In this document: positions 7,623 through 14,961 of the stretch, piece after piece
Numbering within the stretch: the first letter of the stretch is position 1
Layout: each line of letters begins with the position of its first letter
Source of the DNA: Mesorhizobium sp. M3A.F.Ca.ET.080.04.2.1
GTDB taxonomy: Bacteria; Pseudomonadota; Alphaproteobacteria; Rhizobiales; Rhizobiaceae
Direction: 5' to 3'
Length of the DNA stretch: 64,000 nucleotides
Assembly: GCF_003952525.1 (NCBI RefSeq)
Contig: NZ_CP034451.1
Span: 1,674,001 to 1,738,000, forward strand
Notes under the pieces: generated by a model
What the model saw: only the letters and a program-made list of their open reading frames with translations
What the model was told of the DNA's origin: nothing
Database searches by the model: none
Program-made: the position numbers and the translations under genes

Positions 7623-9396
7623 TTCTCTCCCCATTCGCTTCCCCCTTCGGCTTCGCCGCCGGCATCGGCAGCACGCCGTTCGAAGGCGCATCCGATCGCC
7701 GCTTCGGCCCGTTGACCGGCAGGCTGATCGTCACCGTGGTGCCCTCGCCCGGCGCGCTTTCGATCGACATCGTGCCGTCGTGCAGCGCCACCAAACCCTT
7801 GACCAGGGACAGGCCGAGACCCGTTCCTTCGAAACGGCGCGTGTAGTCGTTCTGGATCTGCGTAAACGGCTTGCCGAGATTGGCGAAATCCTCTTGCGCG
7901 ATGCCGATGCCGGTGTCGCTTACCCAGAAATGCAGCCGCGAGCCGACGCGCTTGGCGCCGATCACCACGTCGCCGCCGTCGGGTGTGAACTTCACCGCGT
8001 TCGACACGAGATTGATCAGGATCTGCTGCACGGCGCGGCGGTCGGCATTGATCTCGCCTGCGTCCGGCGCGATCTGCGCGTCGAGCGCGATGCTCTTTGC
8101 CTGCGCCAGCGGCTGCATCATCGACCGGCACATCTCGACTGCCTCGATGAAGCGGAACGGCTCCATTTCGGTCGCATAGGCGCCGGCCTCGATGCGCGAG
8201 ACGTCGAGGATCGAGGTGACGACCGACAGAAGATGCTGGCCGGACTCCCTCACCAGGCCGACATATTCCTTCTGGCGCGGATCGCGAAAGGCCCCGAACA
8301 TCTCGTGCAGCAGCATGTCGGAGAAGCCGATGATGGCGTTGAGCGGGGTGCGCAGCTCGTGGCTGACCACCGCCAGGAAGCGGCTCTTGGCCACCTCGGC
8401 GGCCGCGGCCGCTTCCCTGGCTGCGGCGAGTTCCTCGCGCAATGTCGCGACGACATCGTTTTCGCGCAGCACGAAGGTGAAGACATCCTGGTCGACATCG
8501 CCGTGCATCAGCTCCAGGCAAAACGGACGAAAGTTGTCGGCCGTGCCGGCGCCGTCGCGGGGCAGCCGGATGCGCAGGTCCAGCCGGCGCCTCGGCGCGC
8601 CCTCGCGCATGTCGGCGAGCGCGGTGAGATAGGCGACCCGATCGGAAAGGTGGATGCGGTCGAACAGGCCGGTCCCGAACAGCAGCTCCGGCGCCAGCTT
8701 CAGGATGGAGCGGGCCTTGCCCGAGGCGTCGAGCACTTCGCCCTGGCGGCCGACGCGCAGCACGACCGCCTCGACAATGTCTTCGAGACGGTCGGCAGCA
8801 GGCTCAGCCTGGCGCGTTCCGGCCGAATTGGCGACGGCGCCCGCGCGCGGCAGGAGCGTCAATGCCCAGGCGAACGGCAGCAGCCAATGCCAGGCGGCGA
8901 TCGCAGTCGCGCCCAGCGGCAGCAAGTGGCCGGCGAATGACTGCAGCAGAATGCCGACAACCGCCACAAGCCCGCCGAACAGCGCCGCGCGCCGGGAACC
9001 AGCGATCCACCACGCTTCGACCGGCAGCGCCACGGCAAGCAGAGCAACCGGGGAGGCAAGCCCGCCTGCCGCGGCAATGGCGCCGGCCAGGGCGAACCCG
9101 CCGACGGCGAGCGCGGCCTGCGCTGCGAACACCATGCGGCCTGACGCCGCCACCAGGAGCGCCGTGAACCAGCAGAGGCCAAAAGCAGCAAAGATCGTGG
9201 CCACCGTGACGGCCGCGCCGAGGCCCGAGGTGACCAGCGTCACCGCGGCGCCGGCGGCAAGGAAGGGAGCGGCGAGCATGACACCGATGAAGCGGCGCTG
9301 GTGCTGGCGGTCAGCCTCCCCTGTCACGGTTGGATGCACCATGCGTTCACAGCCGGCCGCCATTGCGCCAGGCAGTTGAACGTATCTGGCCGTCAT
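7597..9396 (-). CDS. Membrane sensor histidine kinase (DivJ/PleC-like)
   Basis: This kinase of about 599 residues has an N-terminal region with roughly six membrane helices (residues about 40-190), a PAS-like segment (EDIVEAVVLRVGRQGEVLDASGKARSILKL), and a coiled stretch rich in Ala and Glu leading to the H box in FLAVVSHELRTPLNAIIGFSDML. The ATPase domain has the N box (ILINLVSNAVKFTPDGG), the G1 box (WVSDTGIGIA) and the G2 box (GTGLGLSLVKGLV). The H-box region resembles kinases that act on DivK in alphaproteobacterial cell-cycle control, but identity with DivJ is not proved here. The start was chosen at 9396 (MTARYVQLPG). Upstream in-frame ATGs at 9414 and 9471 exist. It is cotranscribed with the peptidoglycan-binding gene. 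Confidence 0.85.
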   Translation of the reverse strand: MTARYVQLPGAMAAGCERMVHPTVTGEADRQHQRRFIGVMLAAPFLAAGAAVTLVTSGLGAAVTVATIFAAFGLCWFTALLVAASGRMVFAAQAALAVGGFALAGAIAAAGGLASPVALLAVALPVEAWWIAGSRRAALFGGLVAVVGILLQSFAGHLLPLGATAIAAWHWLLPFAWALTLLPRAGAVANSAGTRQAEPAADRLEDIVEAVVLRVGRQGEVLDASGKARSILKLAPELLFGTGLFDRIHLSDRVAYLTALADMREGAPRRRLDLRIRLPRDGAGTADNFRPFCLELMHGDVDQDVFTFVLRENDVVATLREELAAAREAAAAAEVAKSRFLAVVSHELRTPLNAIIGFSDMLLHEMFGAFRDPRQKEYVGLVRESGQHLLSVVTSILDVSRIEAGAYATEMEPFRFIEAVEMCRSMMQPLAQAKSIALDAQIAPDAGEINADRRAVQQILINLVSNAVKFTPDGGDVVIGAKRVGSRLHFWVSDTGIGIAQEDFANLGKPFTQIQNDYTRRFEGTGLGLSLVKGLVALHDGTMSIESAPGEGTTVTISLPVNGPKRRSDAPSNGVLPMPAAKPKGEANGERNGSLRKTA

Positions 9397-9873
9397 CGAA
9401 CTCAATGCACGCATACCCGGTCGTGAACTGCCTGCTACGCAGGTGACTCTTGCTTGGCTTGAAACTCGCATCCAGCGTTTAAGGAATGGATAAGGCTGGC
9501 AAGGTCATCGCCTCGCTCCCGACAAATATTGGTATGCCGAAGCCGCAAACTCCGCCGATCTACGGCCATGGTAAATGGAGCGTTAGCCGCAACTGACGCT
9601 ACAAATTGAGCGGCCTGCATCGCAAGCGCCAGCGCGCTTGCGAAAACGTGCTTTCGAAACAATGGCATAGATGGTTATCATGACGTTAAGACCATCGGCG
9701 GCCTTTGAGTAAAAGGCAGCTGCAAATTCCGATCGTTTCGAATTCGTGTAAAATTTGAGGAAAATTCGCGGCTTTCGCGCAAGCCGACTTTTGCGCAGAT
9801 GTGCCACTATACTGCCCATAAAAGAGGTCATGCCGATGATGCATGATCCTGTCACGGACGAGAGGGCATCGAG
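9397..9873. other. Divergent intergenic region of 477 bases
   Basis: This stretch lies between the leftward histidine kinase and the rightward DUF5330 gene and is more A/T-rich than its surroundings. It holds a perfect 9-bp stem with a 6-base loop at 9620-9643 (TCGCAAGCG/CGCTTGCGA), and a second short hairpin around 9777-9797 (GCGCAA...TTGCGC). I see no credible gene. A 77-codon minus-strand frame looks like a chance reading. Confidence 0.5.
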
Positions 9874-10263
9874 ATGGGCTTTCTGATCAGGATGGCTTTC
9901 TGGTTTTCGCTGGTGCTGCTCGCGCTGCCGCTCAGCGTCGGCTCCAACGAGGACGGGCGCCAGGCGGTCGGGCCGATCCAGGCACTGTTTGCGGCGCGCG
10001 AAGCGGTCGGCGACATTGCCGGCATCTGCGAGCGCAAGCCGGATGTATGCGAGACCGGAAAGTCGGCCATGCACACCATTTCGGTCCGAGCCAAGGAAAC
10101 CGCCAAGATCGCCGCCGCGATGCTGGACGATCAGGGGTCGGAGCAACCGGCGGGGTCGGCGAAGGTTGCGGACACCTCGGATGAAACCACCGGCGGCGTC
10201 GCCGAAGACATCGTGCTGCCCGCCAAGGTCGACATCCCGGTGATGCTGACGGCGAAGAACTGA
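9874..10263 (+). CDS. DUF5330 domain-containing protein
   Basis: This 129-residue protein begins with a hydrophobic export or anchor segment (GFLIRMAFWFSLVLLALPLS). The conserved core contains ALFAAREAVGDIAGICERKPDVCETGKSAMHTI, with two cysteines in a short 'CERKPDVC' loop that may form a disulfide in the periplasm. This is the DUF5330 pattern of rhizobia. The start follows GAGAGGG. A perfect terminator hairpin lies 88 bases after the stop. The function is unknown. Confidence 0.8.
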   Translation: MGFLIRMAFWFSLVLLALPLSVGSNEDGRQAVGPIQALFAAREAVGDIAGICERKPDVCETGKSAMHTISVRAKETAKIAAAMLDDQGSEQPAGSAKVADTSDETTGGVAEDIVLPAKVDIPVMLTAKN

Positions 10264-10350
10264 GATCTGTTTCAGCCGCTCACTCGGCCTCATTGATTCT
10301 GGGCAATTCCGGACGAAAAACCGTTCACATTTTTCCTGGAGTTGCGCTTA

Positions 10351-10398
10351 CGCCGCGGGCCCGTCCGACCTCTCGACGCCCGCGGCGGTTTCTTTTTC
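10351..10398 (+). terminator. Rho-independent terminator after the DUF5330 gene
   Basis: A perfect 10-bp stem (CGCCGCGGGC at 10351-10360 with GCCCGCGGCG at 10378-10387) encloses a 17-base loop and is followed by GTTTCTTTTT. Confidence 0.85.
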
Positions 10399-10427
10399 CG
10401 TGACGTGGCCGCACCGCGTCACTATAT
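10399..10427 (+). promoter_or_regulatory. sufE promoter
   Basis: CGTGAC at 10399-10404, a 17-base spacer and CTATAT at 10422-10427 match the rhizobial consensus CTTGAC-N17-CTATAT at 11 of 12 positions. It starts directly after the T-tract of the preceding terminator. The expected start point (about 10434) leaves almost no leader before the ATG at 10436. Confidence 0.6.
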
Positions 10428-10435
10428 GCGGGGCA

Positions 10436-10864
10436 ATGACGACCTCGATCCAGACGATCCGCGACGACTTCTCCCTGCTCGACGAGTGGGAGGACCGGTA
10501 TCGCTATGTGATCGAGCTCGGCGAGGCGCTGCCGCCGTTTCCCGACGAAGAGCGCACCGCCGCCAACAAGGTGCCGGGCTGCGTCAGCCAGGTCTGGCTC
10601 ACCACCGACCAGGGGCCGGGCGTGGATCCCGTGATCAGCTTCAAGGGCGATTCGGACGCTCATATCGTGCGCGGTCTGGTCGCCATCATGCTGGCGCTGT
10701 TTTCCGGCCGGGCGGCGAGCGAAATTCAGAAAACCGACGCCGAGACGACGCTGAAGGAACTCGGCCTCGACGAGCATCTATCGCCGCAGCGCGCCAACGG
10801 CCTGCGCTCGATGGTCAAGCGCATCAAGCGCGACGCGGAAGTCGCCCTGAAGCAGACCGCCTGA
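10436..10864 (+). CDS. sufE: SufE-family cysteine desulfuration protein
   Basis: This 142-residue protein accepts sulfur from the cysteine desulfurase SufS on a conserved cysteine and passes it to the Fe-S cluster scaffold in the cytoplasm. The start of the domain (IQTIRDDFSLLDEWEDRYRYVIELGEALPPFP) and the active-site loop NKVPGCVSQVWL, with the acceptor Cys near residue 48, are both clear. The C-terminal helices (GLRSMVKRIKRDAEVAL) are complete. I used the ATG at 10436 rather than an upstream one at 10400, which would lie inside the promoter. No other suf genes are nearby, so this copy stands alone. A repeat element follows it. Confidence 0.92.
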   Translation: MTTSIQTIRDDFSLLDEWEDRYRYVIELGEALPPFPDEERTAANKVPGCVSQVWLTTDQGPGVDPVISFKGDSDAHIVRGLVAIMLALFSGRAASEIQKTDAETTLKELGLDEHLSPQRANGLRSMVKRIKRDAEVALKQTA

Positions 10865-10910
10865 CGCGCCTTCATACTTGAGCGCGCCGCGCTGAAACGG
10901 ATTCAGGCGA

Positions 10911-10984
10911 CGCGCTTTGAGTGTTTGTTTTGATGCATGTTGTTGTCTCAGAATCGTTGCACACTTCTGAGCGACATGCATTAG
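10911..10984 (+). repeat. Palindromic intergenic repeat, copy 2
   Basis: This is the same element as at 3130-3204: GCGCTTTGAG, GATGCATG, TCTCAGAA and TTCTGAGCGACATGCAT. It lies between sufE and the convergent mucR gene, just before the mucR terminator. Confidence 0.75.
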
Positions 10985-10995
10985 CGGTCCCGAAC

Positions 10996-11022
10996 AGCAA
11001 AACGGCGCCTCACGGGCGCCGT
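10996..11022 (-). terminator. Rho-independent terminator of mucR
   Basis: On the minus strand ACGGCGCC pairs with GGCGCCGT (8 bp, 5-base loop, 11002-11022) and is followed by TTTTGC, 25 bases after the mucR stop. Confidence 0.75.
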
Positions 11023-11046
11023 CGAATTGCTGAAGCAAATGCGCAA

Positions 11047-11472
11047 TCACCGCCCCTTGCGCTTACGGCCGAGCCCCATCTTCTTGGCCAGTTGCGAACG
11101 TGCCGCGGCGTAGTTGGGAGCGACCATCGGATAGTTGGCGTCCAGGCCCCACTTCTCGCGGTATTCTTCCGGGGTGAGACTGTAGTGGGTCATCAGGTGG
11201 CGCTTCAGCGACTTGAACTTCTTGCCGTCCTCGAGACAGACGATGTAGTCGTCGTGGACGGAGCGCTTCGGATTGACAGCCGGCTTCTGCTTCTCAGCCG
11301 ACGGCTGCTCGGCCGCGCCGCCGACGCGACCGAGCGCGGCATGGACATCGGCGATCAGGTTAGGCAGTTCGCCGACCGGTACTGGATTGTTGCTGACATA
11401 GGCGGCGACGACATCGGCGGTTAGCTCGATCAGTGCGTCACTATTTCTGGAAGGTGTTTCGACGATATCCAT
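11047..11472 (-). CDS. mucR: MucR/Ros-family transcriptional regulator
   Basis: This 141-residue regulator of exopolysaccharide, motility and many other genes in rhizobia has an N-terminal oligomerisation part ([37 protein letters not shown]). Its C-terminal DNA-binding part ([48 protein letters not shown]) follows the Ros/MucR fold. The metal site reads C-x2-D-x9-H-x3-H, so the second cysteine of classical Ros is an aspartate, a variation known in Mesorhizobium members. MucR proteins bind A/T-rich DNA and repress their own gene. The 400-base A/T-rich region upstream fits that. Confidence 0.92.
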   Translation of the reverse strand: MDIVETPSRNSDALIELTADVVAAYVSNNPVPVGELPNLIADVHAALGRVGGAAEQPSAEKQKPAVNPKRSVHDDYIVCLEDGKKFKSLKRHLMTHYSLTPEEYREKWGLDANYPMVAPNYAAARSQLAKKMGLGRKRKGR

Positions 11473-11877
11473 TGTGCTCAGGCCCCAACGAGAGTTGTTT
11501 TATAACTGCGCCCTTTTTTCAGATCGGGCATGGCGCGAATTTCACGCAGGAAAGCCTCTACGATTCGCGTCGCGTTATCTTAATGGCGCTGGGGCGCAAG
11601 TAAGTCAATTCACAAAAAGAATTATATTGAGCGCTGTCTATCAAATATTGCGGTTTCAGCTTCAAAAAACCGTGCGCCATGTAACTTAGCGAGATTTTTC
11701 TGGCCAGACCAGCATAACGTGACGCGGCGTCACTCAAGCTTTACCCAGAGAGCGACCACGCCAATCGACCGCTTATGCTTGGCTAATGCTTGAAAATCCG
11801 ACGGGATGCAACGGCATATCGCAGGTTGCGAAAGCAACTTTGCGCTCGTCTTATGAAGCATCCGCGGAAGTGTCCGA
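11473..11877. other. A/T-rich intergenic region upstream of mucR, 405 bases
   Basis: This region lies between the leftward mucR and the end of the leftward SH3 gene. Bases 11600-11700 are markedly A/T-rich for this genome (runs such as CAAAAAGAATTATATTG and CTTCAAAAAACC), as expected for a MucR autoregulatory site and a long leader. At 11719-11733 there is a perfect palindrome, GTGACGC-G-GCGTCAC. I see no gene; short frames here do not look coding. Confidence 0.5.
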
Positions 11878-12249
11878 TCACTCGGCAGGCGCGATATACT
11901 TGCCGTAGACCCAGCCGGTGACGAAATGGCCATTCTGCGCCGGATCGTGCCAGATCTCGCACCAGCGATAGCGGATCGCTTGCCGCTGCTGCCAATGCGG
12001 CTGACCGGAAAGATCGAGCAGGTCGACCCCGCCGGTGCAGCGGCCTGTCATCTGCAGGCGTGTGCCGTTCGGATAGGCCGCCTGCTTCTGCGATGTGCTT
12101 GCCGGATATTTGCGCGCGTTGAGCGTGTCGCCGAACGGCACGCCAACCACTTGCCAGGCGGCGAAGGCGGTTGCATGAGACGGGCCGGACACGGCCAGGA
12201 CTGTCGAAACGACAGCCAAGGCCAGGGCAGCGCGAACACAGGACTTCAT
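11878..12249 (-). CDS. Exported SH3-domain protein
   Basis: This 123-residue protein starts at the ATG at 12249 behind GGGGGAAAAG. Its signal peptide (MKSCVRAALALAVVSTVLAVSGPSHATA) probably ends at about residue 28. The mature part reads as a bacterial SH3 domain: WQVVGVPFGDTLNARKYPASTSQKQAAYPNGTRLQMTGRC, then IRYRWCEIWHDP and FVTGWVYGKYIAP at the end. Two cysteines (in GRC and WCEIW) may form a disulfide. Such proteins bind cell wall peptides or act as envelope accessory proteins. The ligand is unknown. Confidence 0.8.
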   Translation of the reverse strand: MKSCVRAALALAVVSTVLAVSGPSHATAFAAWQVVGVPFGDTLNARKYPASTSQKQAAYPNGTRLQMTGRCTGGVDLLDLSGQPHWQQRQAIRYRWCEIWHDPAQNGHFVTGWVYGKYIAPAE

Positions 12250-12358
12250 CTTTTCCCCCTTGAACTTACTTCTGCAGACCACCTTGCACCCCTGCCCTTG
12301 AACTGCCGCTGAGCGGCGTGTTCATTTGCCATTCAAGCAATTCCCACAGCGAGACGTA

Positions 12359-14458
12359 ATGACCAGACCTTCCGCTTTCCCGCCCGCCAGCCCGCCACAG
12401 CCCGAGAAGCGGCCGGTTACCGACACGCATCACGGCATCACCCGGACTGACGACTATGGCTGGCTGAGGGCCGACAACTGGCAGGCGATGTTCAGGGATC
12501 CTTCCCTGCTCGACGGCGCAATCCGCAGCCATCTCGAGGCAGAGAATGCCTATCAGGCGATATTGATGTCGGACACAGCCGACCTGCGGGCCAGGCTCTT
12601 CGCCGAGATGAAGGGGCGCATCAAGGAAGACGATTCCACGGTGCCGATGAAGGATGGCCCCTTTGCCTATGGCTCGTCCTTCCGGCTGGGCGGCGAGCAA
12701 CCGCGCTACTTCCGCACGCCGCGCGACGGCGGCGCCGACGAGATCCTGCTCGACGGCGATGCGGAGGCCGAGGGCAAGACCTATTTCCGGCTCGGCGGCG
12801 TCGATCACTCGGCCGACCACAGCAAGCTGCTGTGGGCCTTCGACGACAAGGGCTCCGAGTTCTTCACGCTGCGGGTGCGCGATCTCGCCAGCGGCGCAGA
12901 ACTGGCCGACCAGATACCGGATACGGGTGGCGGCGGCGTGTGGAACGCTGCTGATGATGGGTTCTTCTACACCCGGCTGGACGACAGCCACCGTCCCTCG
13001 AAAGTGCTCTTCCACACCCTCGGCGACAGCGTGGAAAACGACCACCTGATCTATGAGGAAACCGATCCCGGTTTCTTCATGGATGTCAGCGGCACGCGTT
13101 CCAACGATTGGATCCTGATCGGCATCAACGATCATGAGACATCGGAATACCGGTTGCTCCGCGCCGAACAGCCATTTGCCGAGCCGACGCTGGTGGCAGT
13201 GCGCGAGACCGGCCTGCAATATGACTTGGAAGAAGGCGGCGACGTCTTTTTCATTCTCACCAATGCCGACGGCGCCAAGGATTTCAAGATCATGACGGCA
13301 CCGGTCGAAAACCCGGTGCGTGCCAATTGGAAAGAACTGGTGCCGCACGAACCCGGCCGGCTGATCCTGTCGGTGCTGGGATTCAAGCATCACATGGTCA
13401 GGCTGGAGCGCAAGGACGGCCTTCCGCGCATCGTCGTGCGCGACCGCTCGAATGGCGAGGAGCACTTCATCTCTTTCGACGAGGAGGCCTTCTCGCTCGG
13501 CCTGTCGGGCTCCTATGAATACGATACCGAGGTCATGCGCTTCACCTATTCGTCGATGACGACCCCGGCGCAGATCTTCGACTACAATATGCGCACCCGC
13601 GAGCGGGTGCTTCTGAAGACGCAGGAAGTGCCTTCCGGCCACGATCCGGAGCATTACGTCACCCGCCGGCTGATGGCGCCAGCCGCGGATGGCGAACTGG
13701 TGCCGATCTCGCTGATGCATCATCGCGACACGCCGCTCGACGGCTCGGCACCCTGCCTGCTCTACGGCTACGGTTCCTACGGCATCACCGTTCCCGCCGC
13801 CTTCAACACCAACTGCCTGTCGCTGGTCGACCGCGGCTTCGTCTATGCCGTCGCCCATGTGCGCGGCGGCAAGGACAAGGGCTATGGCTGGTACGACGAC
13901 GGCAAGCGTCGGCACAAGATGAACACCTTCACCGATTTCATCGCCTGCGCGCGCCATCTGGTGGCCGAACGCTACAGTCGCCACGACCGCATCGTCGCTC
14001 AAGGCGGCTCGGCCGGCGGCATGCTGATGGGGGCGGTCGCCAACATGGCGCCGGAAAGCTTCGGCGGCATCGTAGCCGAAGTCCCGTTCGTCGACGTGCT
14101 CACCACCATGCTCGACGCCAGCCTGCCGCTGACGCCGCCGGAATGGCCGGAATGGGGCAATCCGATCGCTTCGGCCGGCGACTACAGGACGATCGCGGCC
14201 TATTCGCCCTACGACAATGTCGCGGCGCTTGACTATCCGCCGATCCTCGCGCTGGCCGGGCTCACCGACCCGCGCGTCACCTATTGGGAACCCGCCAAAT
14301 GGGTGGCGCGGCTGCGCGAGCGCAAGGCAGGCAACAACCCGGTGCTGTTCAAGATCAACATGGAGTCCGGCCACGCCGGCGCATCGGGCCGGTTCTCGCG
14401 GCTGGAGGAGATCGCGTACACTTACGCCTTTGCCTTGAAAGTGACCGGCAAGGCCTGA
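12359..14458 (+). CDS. ptrB: Oligopeptidase B (S9 family serine peptidase)
   Basis: This 699-residue cytoplasmic peptidase cleaves short peptides after basic residues. The N-terminal beta-propeller region (HHGITRTDDYGWLRADNWQAM...) precedes an alpha/beta hydrolase domain. The catalytic Ser is in AQGGSAGGMLMG, the preceding strand carries GKDKGYGWYDDGKRRHKMNTFTDFI, and the catalytic His is in the terminal SGHAGASGRF. The Asp lies in LALAGLTDPRVTYWEP. The length is normal for the family. The ATG at 12359 is preceded by GAGACGTA. An upstream in-frame ATG at 12326 lacks support. It is divergent from the SH3 gene and followed by a strong terminator. Confidence 0.92.
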   Translation: MTRPSAFPPASPPQPEKRPVTDTHHGITRTDDYGWLRADNWQAMFRDPSLLDGAIRSHLEAENAYQAILMSDTADLRARLFAEMKGRIKEDDSTVPMKDGPFAYGSSFRLGGEQPRYFRTPRDGGADEILLDGDAEAEGKTYFRLGGVDHSADHSKLLWAFDDKGSEFFTLRVRDLASGAELADQIPDTGGGGVWNAADDGFFYTRLDDSHRPSKVLFHTLGDSVENDHLIYEETDPGFFMDVSGTRSNDWILIGINDHETSEYRLLRAEQPFAEPTLVAVRETGLQYDLEEGGDVFFILTNADGAKDFKIMTAPVENPVRANWKELVPHEPGRLILSVLGFKHHMVRLERKDGLPRIVVRDRSNGEEHFISFDEEAFSLGLSGSYEYDTEVMRFTYSSMTTPAQIFDYNMRTRERVLLKTQEVPSGHDPEHYVTRRLMAPAADGELVPISLMHHRDTPLDGSAPCLLYGYGSYGITVPAAFNTNCLSLVDRGFVYAVAHVRGGKDKGYGWYDDGKRRHKMNTFTDFIACARHLVAERYSRHDRIVAQGGSAGGMLMGAVANMAPESFGGIVAEVPFVDVLTTMLDASLPLTPPEWPEWGNPIASAGDYRTIAAYSPYDNVAALDYPPILALAGLTDPRVTYWEPAKWVARLRERKAGNNPVLFKINMESGHAGASGRFSRLEEIAYTYAFALKVTGKA

Positions 14459-14479
14459 TTTTCCACTCGCAATTGCGAC

Positions 14480-14509
14480 AGCCGCGCGTTACCCAATGCG
14501 CGGCTTTTT
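14480..14509 (+). terminator. Rho-independent terminator of ptrB
   Basis: AGCCGCGC (14480-14487) pairs with GCGCGGCT (14498-14505) around a 10-base loop, followed by a run of five T. Confidence 0.85.
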
Positions 14510-14542
14510 CGCCGCACGCCGTGGAATTCTCAAGGGTCCGTC

Positions 14543-14932
14543 ATGCTGCTCGTCGACGTCTATCTCGACAAATCGCCGATCCAGGGCATCGGCGTCTTCG
14601 CCAAGCACCGCATTGCGCGGGGCACGCTGATCTGGAAGCTCGATCCAAGGTTCGACCGGCGCATTCCCGTGGAGACCTACGAGAATGAATCCGGTCCGGT
14701 GAAAACCTATCTCGACCGCTATTCCTACCCGGACCGGCGCGATCCCAACTTCATTGTCTTCGAGGCGGATGACGCGCGCTACATGAACCACGCGGACGAG
14801 CCGAATTGCGATGTGTCCTCCCCCGAGGAGACCTACGCGCTGCGCGACATCGCTCCCGGCGAGGAATTGACCTGCGACTACAACCACTTTTTCGAGAACG
14901 GCTTCGACTTCCTGGGCGATCGCCACGCATAG
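14543..14932 (+). CDS. SET-domain protein
   Basis: This compact 129-residue protein consists of a SET lysine-methyltransferase fold and little else. GIGVFAKHRIARGTLIWKLDP is the entry strand pair, RYMNHADEPNCDVSS corresponds to the cofactor-binding NHxxxPNC motif, and GEELTCDYNHF is the catalytic-Tyr segment of the family. There is no signal peptide. Bacterial SET proteins of this size occur in many alphaproteobacteria, but their targets are mostly unknown. It is convergent with the adenylation-acyltransferase fusion gene. A terminator separates it from ptrB, so it probably has its own promoter, which I could not pinpoint. Confidence 0.85.
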   Translation: MLLVDVYLDKSPIQGIGVFAKHRIARGTLIWKLDPRFDRRIPVETYENESGPVKTYLDRYSYPDRRDPNFIVFEADDARYMNHADEPNCDVSSPEETYALRDIAPGEELTCDYNHFFENGFDFLGDRHA

Positions 14933-14961
14933 CCGCTTCAGCACGACCATAGACGACGCGT

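Noticed and set aside
9435..9668. 77-codon minus frame with a signal-peptide-like start
   Set aside because: It has no ribosome site, the hydrophobic part arises from a perfect DNA hairpin, and the second half has no protein-like pattern.
11474..11689. 71-codon plus frame upstream of mucR
   Set aside because: It lies in the A/T-rich MucR control region, has no ribosome site and its composition is unlike real genes here.
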